DNA of 6,760 bases, taken from positions 1 to 6,760 of the forward strand of contig CAYZRX010000120.1 of assembly GCA_964480945.1 (NCBI GenBank), in the 5' to 3' direction. A program made the translations under genes and the position numbers. The notes beneath the pieces were generated by a model. That model made no database searches. It saw only the letters and a list, made by a program, of their open reading frames with translations, and had not been told where the DNA came from. Below are positions 1 through 5,462 of the stretch, piece by piece (the stretch's first letter is position 1; every line of letters begins with the position of its first letter). Origin of the DNA: VGWB01 sp964480945. Its GTDB lineage: Bacteria > Bacteroidota > Ignavibacteria > UBA10030.

Positions 1-49
1 TGTAACCCATGTCTCCGAACAAGTGTTACCCATGTCCCCGGTCTGTACA
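1..49. mobile_element. two tandem terminal-type repeats of a possible IS481-like element, partial or remnant
   Basis: TGTAACCCATGTCTCCG (1-17) and TGTTACCCATGTCCCCG (24-40) are direct copies with two mismatches, 23 bases apart, and the second runs into GTCTGTACA (41-49). TGT..CC.ATGTC.CCGGTC is the style of sequence I associate with ends of IS481-family (DDE integrase) insertion sequences. No transposase reading frame lies between here and the permease, so this is either the end of an element whose body lies left of the window or a remnant. Orientation cannot be settled because the unit is flanked by TGT and ACA. Confidence 0.4.
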
Positions 50-183
50 GGAAGGTGAGGATGGGGTCTGTTTTGCGCTTTTGTCTTCAACGCAGATCAA
101 ACCCTTTTGTAAACCTCTTGCTCGCCAGCACCCGGGAGAAGGGATCAGATCAACTGCCGAAGAACTACGCTTTCAGCTCTCCC

Positions 184-197
184 ATACTATTCGTATC
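184..197. repeat. second copy of the hairpin core found at the permease stop
   Basis: ATACTATTCGTATC occurs here and again, identically, at 239-252, exactly 55 bases away. Each copy is a small inverted repeat (ATAC, loop TATTC, GTAT). The 239-252 copy includes the last Tyr-Glu-stop codons of the permease, while this one is non-coding. It may be a duplicated fragment of the gene end or a repeated structural signal. Confidence 0.55.
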
Positions 198-230
198 GGA
201 GTGCCTCAATCCCCAAGAATCGGGATCTTC

Positions 231-259
231 GCATTAAGATACTATTCGTATCTTAATGC
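231..259 (-). terminator. perfect 12-bp hairpin straddling the permease stop codon
   Basis: The arms 231-242 and 248-259 are exact inverse complements (GCATTAAGATAC / GTATCTTAATGC) around a five-base loop. In the transcript the first arm encodes the terminal A-L-R-Y codons and the stop falls in the loop. The stem is long enough to be a strong 3' structure, but no U-run follows, so it is not a standard intrinsic terminator. It could act in 3'-end stability or in stopping convergent transcripts. The structure is certain; the function is inference. Confidence 0.45.
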
Positions 260-2641
260 TTTGACAGGATTAGCGGTCGCGGCTTTGATCGTCTGATAGC
301 CGATCGTCAGCAGCACGATAAGCATCGCAACGAGCAGCGCGATCAGAACGACGAAGACGTTCACGCCGACCCTGTACGCATAGTTTTGGAGCCAGCCATT
401 GATATAATAGATCGTAACCGGCACCGAGATGATCGTCGATATCGCTATCAGGAGGAGGAATTCTCTGGCGAGAAGATAGAAGATGGTTCCAGCCGAGGCG
501 CCCATCACCTTCCGTATGCCGATCTCCTTCACCCTCGTTTGAATCACAAACAGCGACACCCCGAAAAGGCCGAGGCAGGCGACGAAGATCGCCAGCCCTG
601 TAAAGTACCCGATCATCTCGGCGAACCGGTAGTCGTTGCCATAGAGGTCGTTCAACCTGTCGTCAAAGAACTGCCATTCCATTGGTTTTCCGTTGTTGAA
701 CGGCTTCGACGTCGCTTCGATGAAGCTCACAGTCTTGGAGACGTCGGCGGAATGCCGCAATCTCACGGCAATCTCCATCAAATACCGCGTGTTGCAGGAG
801 AGAACGATCGGGCCGATGGGGGAACGGAGCGAATGCATGTTGAAATCTTTGACGACTCCAAGAATTCGCTGAGTATGGATCGTTTCTTGTGACGGATCGG
901 TGATTCCGAAGGCTTTCATCGCAGTCTCGTTGAGAATCACACCGCTCTTTGCTTCTTCGGGCGTCGCCTCCGCAAAACTCTTGCCGGAGACCATCCTCAT
1001 TTTCATGGTTTCGATAAAATCGCGATCGACCGAAACAATCTGGTACGAAATCTTCTTTGTTGGATCCGACTTGTCGGGAATCGTGGTGAAACCACCTGAC
1101 TCCGATCCCGGGACGACAAACGTCCCCGAAACGCCGAGAATGGAGGGGTCACTCTTCAATTCGGCTTTGAACGTCTCGAGGCCCGCGCCCATGCTCTGGT
1201 TGCCGGTAGAAAGCACCAGCAGATCCCGCGTGTCAAATCCCATGTCCTTGTCGTGGAAGTAGTGTAATTGGTTGTAGATCGTCACGGAGGCTGTGATCAG
1301 TCCGATGAAGATGATCATTTGGACCGCAATCATGATCTTTCTCAGCGTAGCTTTGGAGCCTCCGGTGCTCAGCTTGCTCCGCAGAATATCGATCGGGTGG
1401 AAGCCGGAGAGATAGAATGAAACATAGCTTCCGGAAAGAATCCCGGCAAGCAGAGTGATACCCGTGAAGAGGACTAGAAAGTCCAGATTGTGAAAATAGC
1501 TGGCCGGCAGCGCTTTTCCCAACAGCCGGCTCAACGACGGCAGGAAGAATTCGACCAGAAGCAATGCCACCGGCAGAGAGAGCACCGCAACGATAAGGGA
1601 CTCGATCATGATTTGTTTCATGAGATCGGGCCTTGTGGCGCCGATGACCTTTCTGACCGCGATCTCTTTTGTGCGAACGCTTGCCCTTCCCGTGCTGAGG
1701 ATGACAAAGTTGATGCACGCGATCAGAAGGGTCAGGATGGCTATCGTCGAATAAACATAGACATTCGTGATGTCCCCCGTCGGAAACCGGTTATTGGCAA
1801 AGCCGGATGAGCGAAAATAGACCTCCTTCAGTGGAAGCAAATGGTACTGCGACTTGCTGTATTGGTCGGAATGACTCTTCGAAAACGAAACCAGCTGTTG
1901 CTCGAGGTCCGCCGCGCTTGAGGGAGTGAGCAAGACGTATGTTACGACAAGTTTCATTCTCCATGATTCCAGCGGGGCTTTCTCGTACGTCCCCCAAAGG
2001 GCGGTGACCCATTGTTCCCCCATGGCCAGCGGCACGATGAGCTCCGCTCTGAACGTAGAGGTCCGTGGAATATCCTCCATGACCGCGCAGATTTTCAGAT
2101 CGTAGCTTCCTCCCCACGAATTGGCGCTCACGATCTCCCCGATGGGATTTTTGTCGCCGAAGATCTTTTGTGCCAATTGGCTGCTGATGACGGCGGAATT
2201 TCTTTCGGTGGACATCTCCTGGAGGCCTCCAGACCTCAGCGGCAGTGTGAGGATCTTGAAGATGCCCGGATCGGAGGAGACGCAGAAGACCCGCTCGAAG
2301 TTTTTGTCTTTGTATTTGACCGGGCATGCGGTGATGACACATCGTGCGGATTGCTCGACCTCCGGATACTGGTTTTTCAGTTCGGGGCCCAGCAGGTACG
2401 GCGTGCTCGGCTCCGTCCATTTGAAGTCGGGGGATTCCGTGGTCACGATATAGATGTTATCGAGGTTCTCGTTGTACCGGTCGTAGCTCAGCTCGTTCAC
2501 CGCATAGAGCATAATGATGAAGCTGGAAGCCAGGCCGATCGATAACCCCGCGATGTTGATGAAAGAAAACGCTTTGTACTTCCAGAGATTTCGGAAGGCG
2601 GACTTGAAGTAGTTCATCATCATGATGGTTTTCCCCGGCAT
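242..2641 (-). CDS. FtsX/MacB-type ABC transporter permease, about 799 residues
   Basis: This is an integral inner-membrane permease subunit of an ABC transporter of the MacB/FtsX superfamily, which couples a cytoplasmic ATPase to movement of large periplasmic domains for export or extrusion; the substrate cannot be read from sequence. Visible order: TM1 (about 26-47); a MacB-like periplasmic core (about 48-295, with FGDKNPIGE at 161-169); TM2 near 296-316; a cytoplasmic KEIAVRKVIGA loop (325-335); TM3 and TM4 (about 345-408); TM5 (434-456); a second periplasmic core (about 457-672, ILNETAMKAFG at 569-579); TM6-TM8 (about 676-783) with a second KEIGIRKVMGA loop (705-715); and the family-typical end NPVKALRYE. 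This is the normal full length for the duplicated FCB-type permease. The start may instead be one of three consecutive ATGs at 2623-2617, because family members usually begin close to NYFKSAFRNL. No ATPase or membrane-fusion gene is present, so it is an orphan here. The family call is firm; the role is not. Confidence 0.95.
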   Translation of the reverse strand: MPGKTIMMMNYFKSAFRNLWKYKAFSFINIAGLSIGLASSFIIMLYAVNELSYDRYNENLDNIYIVTTESPDFKWTEPSTPYLLGPELKNQYPEVEQSARCVITACPVKYKDKNFERVFCVSSDPGIFKILTLPLRSGGLQEMSTERNSAVISSQLAQKIFGDKNPIGEIVSANSWGGSYDLKICAVMEDIPRTSTFRAELIVPLAMGEQWVTALWGTYEKAPLESWRMKLVVTYVLLTPSSAADLEQQLVSFSKSHSDQYSKSQYHLLPLKEVYFRSSGFANNRFPTGDITNVYVYSTIAILTLLIACINFVILSTGRASVRTKEIAVRKVIGATRPDLMKQIMIESLIVAVLSLPVALLLVEFFLPSLSRLLGKALPASYFHNLDFLVLFTGITLLAGILSGSYVSFYLSGFHPIDILRSKLSTGGSKATLRKIMIAVQMIIFIGLITASVTIYNQLHYFHDKDMGFDTRDLLVLSTGNQSMGAGLETFKAELKSDPSILGVSGTFVVPGSESGGFTTIPDKSDPTKKISYQIVSVDRDFIETMKMRMVSGKSFAEATPEEAKSGVILNETAMKAFGITDPSQETIHTQRILGVVKDFNMHSLRSPIGPIVLSCNTRYLMEIAVRLRHSADVSKTVSFIEATSKPFNNGKPMEWQFFDDRLNDLYGNDYRFAEMIGYFTGLAIFVACLGLFGVSLFVIQTRVKEIGIRKVMGASAGTIFYLLAREFLLLIAISTIISVPVTIYYINGWLQNYAYRVGVNVFVVLIALLVAMLIVLLTIGYQTIKAATANPVKALRYE

Positions 2642-2665
2642 AGTGATCCCAAGTCCTCTCCAAAA

Positions 2666-2679
2666 TGACAGCTATGTCA
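2666..2679. promoter_or_regulatory. small inverted repeat upstream of the permease, possible operator
   Basis: TGACA, four bases (GCTA), then TGTCA, centred about 31 bases before the permease start. A five-base dyad of this form is compatible with a dimeric regulator site in the 5' region, but it is short enough to arise by chance and I see no clear -35/-10 pair around it. Confidence 0.2.
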
Positions 2680-2726
2680 CCCCGAACTCACCTACCCACC
2701 GTGTTCGGATTTAGCAGGCCAGGTGT

Positions 2727-2737
2727 CCCGCTGCGGG
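2727..2737. repeat. short GC-rich hairpin after the two-segment membrane protein
   Basis: CCCGC-T-GCGGG lies 20 bases beyond the stop of the 103-residue gene. The one-base loop would open to a slightly larger one in RNA. No T-run follows, so terminator activity is uncertain. The CCCGCTGC...GCGGG wording echoes the hairpins at 5373-5391 and 6123-6141, suggesting one dispersed repeat family placed after genes. Confidence 0.35.
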
Positions 2738-2756
2738 CCGCACGACCATGAATTGG

Positions 2757-3068
2757 CTACGTCTGTTTTGATTCACCGACAGACAGCATGGCCTCTAGCA
2801 AGAGCTTGACGCGTTTATCGAACTTGAACCGGATAATCAGATACAATCCCTGGAATGCCAACGCCACCCCGAACACATAAAGAACCCAATGAGCAATCAA
2901 AGGGGCGTCGGGACTCGGCGAGATGATGAGTTTCCCGAGGAAGAGGAGGCCGGCGAGAAACTCCCCCCAGTAACCGGCGTAGCTGAACCTGCTGGGAGCG
3001 TTCTTCCTTTCGAATTCTCTGAGGGCTTCCAGCTGTTGGCGAAGTTGAATGATGGTTTCAGGATTCAT
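2757..3068 (-). CDS. small two-segment membrane protein, unknown function
   Basis: This 103-residue protein has an amphipathic, charged N-terminal helix (about residues 4-22, rich in Q, L, E and R), then two hydrophobic segments (about 33-51 and 58-81), then a basic cytoplasmic-looking tail (FKFDKRVKLLLEAML). The start is well fixed: an AGGAGG Shine-Dalgarno lies six bases before the ATG. I do not recognise a named family. The N-terminal helix joined to a two-helix hairpin recalls 2TM-type membrane modules, but no diagnostic motif is visible. It follows the SpoIIM-like gene after 124 bases and precedes the permease by 115 bases, all on one strand, so co-transcription with either is possible but not shown. 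It may be the last cargo gene of a cassette-like array (candidate attC at 3118-3198). Confidence 0.8.
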   Translation of the reverse strand: MNPETIIQLRQQLEALREFERKNAPSRFSYAGYWGEFLAGLLFLGKLIISPSPDAPLIAHWVLYVFGVALAFQGLYLIIRFKFDKRVKLLLEAMLSVGESKQT

Positions 3069-3074
3069 TCGGTG

Positions 3075-3080
3075 CCTCCT
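3075..3080 (-). promoter_or_regulatory. Shine-Dalgarno site of the two-segment membrane protein
   Basis: A perfect AGGAGG on the minus strand, six bases before the ATG at 3068, fixes this start. Sites of this strength also precede the gene starting at 5075, showing that the host uses canonical ribosome binding. That is less usual for Bacteroidia and fits other FCB lineages better. Confidence 0.8.
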
Positions 3081-3117
3081 AAGTGAATTGGAGAATGAAG
3101 AGACAGATGAATCTACG

Positions 3118-3198
3118 ATTCAACATTGGGAGATTCTGAATGCCGCCTTCGTGGCGAGTGATTTGAGATGGACCCAAACGTTCGTCAGCCGGTTAAGC
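3118..3198 (-). repeat. candidate attC site (81 bp) with both cores matching consensus
   Basis: Read on the minus strand it opens with GCTTAAC (3198-3192, fits RYYYAAC and overlaps the stop codon of the SpoIIM-like gene) and closes with GTTGAAT (3124-3118, fits GTTRRRY), 49 bases before the ATG of the next gene. Eighty-one bases is a typical attC length, and placement between stop and next start is as expected. The interior contains CGCC/GGCG and TTGGG/CCCAA pairings, but the arms next to the cores pair poorly, so folding as a true attC is unproven. It also contains CCCAAACGTTC (3173-3183), similar to the motif shared by the other spacers. Confidence 0.4.
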
Positions 3199-3828
3199 GT
3201 CCTGATCAATGGGTTCTCCCTTCGAGAGAGCTTCCAAGCTGATCGGACCCGTCATCTTCCAATAGATCGGTCCGGCCACCTCCCCAAAAGCATTGACGAG
3301 AATGCAAATGGCTATCGGTATCCAGTATCCCGACAGGAACGTGTCCACGGCAACCAGGAAAGACTGAGCGAAAGACAAATCGCTGAACAGAGCGGCTGCG
3401 GTGACGGAGATCCCGAGGGCTCCCGAGAGCGCCCAATAGCCAAATTCGAACGGGCCAACGATCAGGGCCCAAACCATATGCCTGCGATCGTACCGTGCGA
3501 TCAACAGTCCCACGACAAGCCCTTGATAGAGGGTGAGTATGGGCGTGATCAGGATGATACCCACCACGAAATAGAGCAAGGCTGCAGGTATGATGATCAA
3601 GAATATGAACGAGAAGGACGTAAGAAAGAACTTCCTGGCGATCCACAGCTTGAGCATATTCTTGAAAGGAGGATGGCGGAACTGTTCGATCCGATTGTTC
3701 AAGAGCCACGTTCGTATCCTCTTCGCGCGCTTGTTCCCCCTTCGGACAAGCGACATACCGACGGCCGTTCCAATCCAGATCGTTGCGTACAGGATAATCG
3801 AAATGATGAGCAGCGTGGAAGGTTTCAC
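3193..3828 (-). CDS. SpoIIM/DUF95-like polytopic membrane protein
   Basis: This 211-residue protein is very hydrophobic. A first membrane segment lies at about 5-27, a basic cytoplasmic stretch (RRGNKRAKRIR) follows, then hydrophobic blocks at about 66-93, 94-112, 119-145 and 165-190. The central part, a hydrophobic GII..TP...LYQGLVVGLLIARY stretch followed by GPFEFGYWALSGALGIS (125-141), resembles the pattern of SpoIIM/DUF95 proteins (a Gly-rich segment, NG..G, then PHGxxELPAxxxxGAxGL). That is my reading of a motif, not a database match, and the usual histidine is absent. SpoIIM is known from forespore engulfment, but the wider family is found in many non-sporulating bacteria with unknown function, so no sporulation role is implied. 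The start is GTG, with GAGGA a few bases upstream. The stop codon overlaps a GCTTAAC sequence that may be an attC core. Confident as a gene, moderate on family. Confidence 0.82.
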   Translation of the reverse strand: MKPSTLLIISIILYATIWIGTAVGMSLVRRGNKRAKRIRTWLLNNRIEQFRHPPFKNMLKLWIARKFFLTSFSFIFLIIIPAALLYFVVGIILITPILTLYQGLVVGLLIARYDRRHMVWALIVGPFEFGYWALSGALGISVTAAALFSDLSFAQSFLVAVDTFLSGYWIPIAICILVNAFGEVAGPIYWKMTGPISLEALSKGEPIDQDA

Positions 3829-3915
3829 GGCTTTCCTCGCTTACGCTACATGGCGCCAAACGTCTAAGCAAACCAGCGTGTCTCTTTGGCGGGCAGTGCC
3901 AAAAGGGATCTGCCG

Positions 3916-3927
3916 AAGGGATCCCTT
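3916..3927. repeat. perfect 12-base palindrome
   Basis: AAGGGATCCCTT is its own inverse complement, inside the hairpin-rich spacer between the two membrane protein genes. It is one of several GAAGGG/CCCTTC units in this stretch. Confidence 0.6.
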
Positions 3928-3952
3928 GCCCGAACGGATGGTCACGAAGTGC

Positions 3953-3993
3953 TCCCTTTGGGACTTCGCCGAAGGGGTCCCTTCCCAAAGGGA
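3953..3993. repeat. 11-bp stem with a nested stem, centre of the hairpin cluster
   Basis: TCCCTTTGGGA (3953-3963) and TCCCAAAGGGA (3983-3993) are exact inverse complements, and each is also nearly self-complementary. Between them CTTCG-C-CGAAG (3964-3974) forms a further small stem. The result is a branched fold in the RNA leading to the SpoIIM-like gene. It could reduce read-through from the upstream gene or stabilise ends; no T-run is present. Confidence 0.6.
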
Positions 3994-4097
3994 CCGCTTC
4001 GCGGCGGACGGGACCTTCGGGATTTGCTGTTTGTCAGGCGTTCGTTGTGCTTCAATTCGGACAGGCACAAGATCGCAAGAGGACGGTCGTTGGCTTC

Positions 4098-4496
4098 TTA
4101 CGTCGACTGGTCTCGTTCGTCGATCGATGAAGCAGTCGAATGGGCGGCTCTCTTTCTATACCATGAGATAATGAACAATATTGCCAGAACAAAAAGAGGG
4201 AACCCCATAGCAATGCCGGACCCACGATCGTGCTCTGCGACAAAGAGTCCTAGGTACCACATTCCAATCCACCAGACCACAAAAATCAATCCTCCGAGTC
4301 CTTCGTTCTTCCAGGTTATGAGATAGCCCACGAGGAACAGGACAAACAAGAGTTTGACCACAAGGGGCTCAGAACCGGAGGAACCGTACGAACCGCTGGC
4401 GATGAAGATCAGATACAACAGGCCGTAGAGGGAAGTGAGGATCAAAAGGACTTTCGAATGACGTCCTTGCCGCGGCGTACTGGAGTCGTTCTTCAT
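4098..4496 (-). CDS. small four-helix membrane protein (DUF7670-like), unknown function
   Basis: This 132-residue protein has a polar, basic N-terminus (about 1-15), four hydrophobic segments (about 15-34, 46-62, 66-87, 96-112) and a polar, charged tail rich in R, S, D and T. Between helices 2 and 3 is WKNEGLGGLIF, and helix 4 reads FPLFVLAILFIISW. This W..E..GG.. / FP....ILF..SW pattern resembles small four-helix membrane proteins of unknown function common in FCB-group genomes (DUF7670-like, from memory and unverified). The ATG start at 4496 is backed by AAGGA seven bases upstream. Its stop is followed within four bases by AGCCAAC, close to an attC core, and its start is preceded by a copy of the shared spacer motif (4554-4568). 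That makes it look like a self-contained cassette. No function can be assigned. Confidence 0.78.
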   Translation of the reverse strand: MKNDSSTPRQGRHSKVLLILTSLYGLLYLIFIASGSYGSSGSEPLVVKLLFVLFLVGYLITWKNEGLGGLIFVVWWIGMWYLGLFVAEHDRGSGIAMGFPLFVLAILFIISWYRKRAAHSTASSIDERDQST

Positions 4497-4553
4497 CGAT
4501 GAATCCTTTCTTCAACGAGTTGCCGAATCATGGTATCCGTGCGAACCAATGCG

Positions 4554-4657
4554 GCCCAGCGTTCAGGCGGGTTTACCGCAAACTCCTGAGCGACCTTGAG
4601 CGAGCGAAGCGAGTCGAAGGGGAACGTAGCGCTCTAGGTAAGCTCGAAACGGCTGTG
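4554..4657 (-). repeat. attC-like palindromic spacer (104 bp)
   Basis: One arm begins GCCCAGCGTTCAGGC and runs to TTTACC (4554-4577). The other is GGTAAGCTCGAAACGGCTGTG shifted to 4637-4657 and split here as GGTAAGCTCG then AAACGGCTGTG. They pair imperfectly (C-AGC-GTT and TTACC blocks). On the minus strand it starts about ten bases after the stop at 4668 and ends with GCCTGAAC-GCTGGGC upstream of the next gene. The final core has GCT where attC should have GTT, which weakens the attC reading, though position and length fit. Confidence 0.3.
4594..4620. repeat. dispersed-repeat-like sequence with CGAGCGAAGCGAG core
   Basis: CCTTGAGCGAGCGAAGCGAG followed by TCGAAGG resembles intergenic repeats I recall as common in FCB-group genomes (CTTGAGCGAAGTCGAAGG type). 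Its ends CCTT..A and T..AAGG are partly inverted. It forms the apex of the palindromic spacer at 4554-4657. Only one copy is in the window, so the repeat status rests on recall. Confidence 0.3.
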
Positions 4658-4667
4658 AGACAGCAGC

Positions 4668-5075
4668 CTACTTAAGGTTCTGGATAATCGAGTCCAGGGT
4701 GTCAGAAATCTTCTTCATGATGTTGCTTAGCGTCTGGGTGAGCTTCGATATTGTGTCCCTCGCTATCTGGAGCCGAAGAGACGTGAAGTCCGAACTCAGG
4801 TTTACACTTTCTGAGATCAGTTCCGCGACTTCTGCCAAAACACAAAAACTAAGCAGGTTGCACTGATCGCTAGACAGTCGCGCAAACCTGCGGCGGACCT
4901 CCTTCTGAACGAGGCCCGAACGATCAGCATCCGCCGACCCTGACATCAAGTGAACGAGCAGTTCCTTAGCAACAGCATCGAGCTTGGCCCTAGCCTCCGG
5001 CTGCAACAATGCGCTAAGGCTGTGGGATCTCGCAAGGATTTTCCGCTCTAATTCAAGGTGCTGAGGGACGGGCAT
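4668..5075 (-). CDS. small helical protein with C-terminal coiled coil, unknown function
   Basis: This 135-residue protein appears soluble and all-helical. The ATG at 5075 is chosen because a near-perfect AAGGAGG lies exactly five bases upstream. A longer reading from a TTG at 5108 would put that ribosome site inside the gene and overlap the candidate attC core, so it is rejected. The N-terminal half is rich in A, L and E (an ARAKLDAVAKELL helix). The middle has RRRFARLSSDQCNLLSF. The last 37 residues carry hydrophobic positions in a clear 4-3 heptad spacing (I..L...L..I...I), indicating a parallel coiled coil or bundle ending in IIQNLK. There is no signal peptide or membrane segment. The family is not recognised. 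It sits alone between two palindromic spacers, the typical setting of a cassette-borne hypothetical gene. Confidence 0.78.
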   Translation of the reverse strand: MPVPQHLELERKILARSHSLSALLQPEARAKLDAVAKELLVHLMSGSADADRSGLVQKEVRRRFARLSSDQCNLLSFCVLAEVAELISESVNLSSDFTSLRLQIARDTISKLTQTLSNIMKKISDTLDSIIQNLK

Positions 5076-5080
5076 TAGAA

Positions 5081-5087
5081 CCTCCTT
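5081..5087 (-). promoter_or_regulatory. Shine-Dalgarno site fixing the start at 5075
   Basis: AAGGAGG on the minus strand, five bases upstream of the ATG, decides between this start and a TTG 33 bases earlier. Confidence 0.85.
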
Positions 5088-5099
5088 GGCCAATCGGCC

Positions 5100-5249
5100 G
5101 CATAACAATGTTTAAGTAGTTTCTCCTTAAGACTTTTAGATGGCGAATTCGCAGCAAGATGTCTCAACCCTCGAGGCGTCAAAAGCCATTTGGACACATG
5201 CCATCGAATTGGTTTCGCTTCCCTACATGGACTTTGACAATGGTTAAAT
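5100..5249 (-). repeat. best candidate attC recombination site (150 bp)
   Basis: On the minus strand it opens with ATTTAAC (5249-5243, an exact RYYYAAC) and closes with CTTAAAC-ATT-GTTATGC (to 5100), very close to the classic attC right end (CTTGAAC..ATTGTTAGGC); only one base departs from GTTRRRY. The two ends are inverse complements over 12 of 15 positions from the TAAC onward, with one unpaired extra base, the hallmark geometry of attC arms. The interior has further alternative pairings (AATTCG with CGAATT, 5146-5151 and 5205-5210; GATGGC with GCCATC). The closing core lies 24 bases before the ATG of the next gene, as in integron cassettes. It is more A/T-rich than the neighbouring spacers. 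Confidence 0.5.
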
Positions 5250-5343
5250 CTAGTATTACTTCAAGGCGTTTACAAATCTTTCTCGCATAAAGCACTCTGC
5301 TTAGCGTCCAGGCGAACCATTTACCCGCCATGCAGCATCTTTG

Positions 5344-5355
5344 GGCGGGCCCGCC
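5344..5355. repeat. perfect 12-base GC palindrome
   Basis: GGCGGGCCCGCC is self-complementary. CCCGCCATG occurs at 5350-5358 and also at 5324-5332, so alternative stems are possible (CCCGCC 5324-5329 with GGCGGG 5344-5349). Confidence 0.6.
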
Positions 5356-5368
5356 ATGTGCGCTGTTT

Positions 5369-5410
5369 GCATCCCGCTGCTTTTCAGCGGGACTTCACCT
5401 TTTGGCGGGG
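5369..5410 (-). repeat. dispersed hairpin repeat, copy A
   Basis: A 42-base unit matching 6120-6161 at 37 positions. It contains the stem CCCGCTG-CTTTT-CAGCGGG, then GACTTCACCTTTTGGCGGGG. It lies 52 bases after the stop of the outer-membrane barrel gene. Copy B sits similarly after the secreted-protein gene, so both are 3' of exported-protein genes in the same orientation. Confidence 0.7.
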
Positions 5411-5462
5411 ACTCGATTCTTTGTAAAGTGTTCGCCGCAGCGTTGCCGATTCATGCCTGCCC

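Larger units (their letters stand above)
3853..4050 (-). repeat. long palindromic spacer, attC-like ends, hairpin-filled centre
   Basis: The arm at 3853-3877 (with GCCAAACGTCTAAGC) and the arm at 4026-4050 (GCTGTTTGTCAGGCGTTCG...) are imperfect inverse complements sharing CAAAC-AGC and AACG-CT blocks. On the minus strand the left end reads GCACAAC-GAACGCCTGA, close to the opening of Vibrio-type attC sites (AAC-AAACGCCTCA, from memory), and the right end reads GTTTGGC, 26 bases before the GTG start at 3828. Neither core fits RYYYAAC/GTTRRRY fully, and about 198 bp is long for an attC. An alternative left end, AGCCAAC (4095-4089), lies just after the previous stop. Confidence 0.35.
5299..5447 (-). 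repeat. long palindromic spacer, possible degenerate attC
   Basis: GGCGAACCATTTAC (5311-5324) and GTAAAGTGTTCGCC (5423-5436) pair at 12 of 14 positions, with further partial pairing outward to 5299 and 5447. The minus-strand ends are CGGCAAC, shortly after the stop at 5463, and GCCTGGAC-GCTAAGC. The AAC is present, but the closing core has GCT in place of GTT. The centre holds the hairpin repeat at 5369-5410 and a perfect palindrome at 5344-5355. Together with 5100-5249 it fills the gene-free stretch 5076-5462, in which I see no credible reading frame. Confidence 0.4.

Noticed and set aside
9..296. Plus-strand reading frame of 95 residues at the left edge
   Set aside because: It starts inside the IS-like repeat, has no ribosome site, and its last part runs antisense through the end of the permease. 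The composition does not look like a protein.
3049..3867. Long plus-strand frame (272 residues) opposite the SpoIIM-like gene
   Set aside because: It is the antisense shadow of a hydrophobic gene: very rich in charged residues, no family features and no ribosome site, while the minus strand has clear membrane segments and a good start.
3853..4050. CRISPR array from the repeated GAAGGG/CCCTTC units
   Set aside because: The units are short, irregularly spaced and mutually inverted, with no constant repeat length or unique spacers.
3590..4171. Plus-strand frame of 193 residues across the hairpin-rich spacer
   Set aside because: It crosses the palindromic spacer and two minus-strand genes, and its residues derive from repeated GAAGGG/CCCTTC units. 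No start signal.
5134..5210. Tiny minus-strand frame (about 22 codons) inside the 5100-5249 palindrome
   Set aside because: No Shine-Dalgarno, no recognisable product, and it lies wholly within the palindrome.
5247..5275. Possible minus-strand promoter (TTGTAA, 17 bases, TAGATT) upstream of the coiled-coil gene
   Set aside because: Each box matches only four of six consensus bases in an A/T-rich stretch, and it overlaps the candidate attC core. Too weak to annotate.
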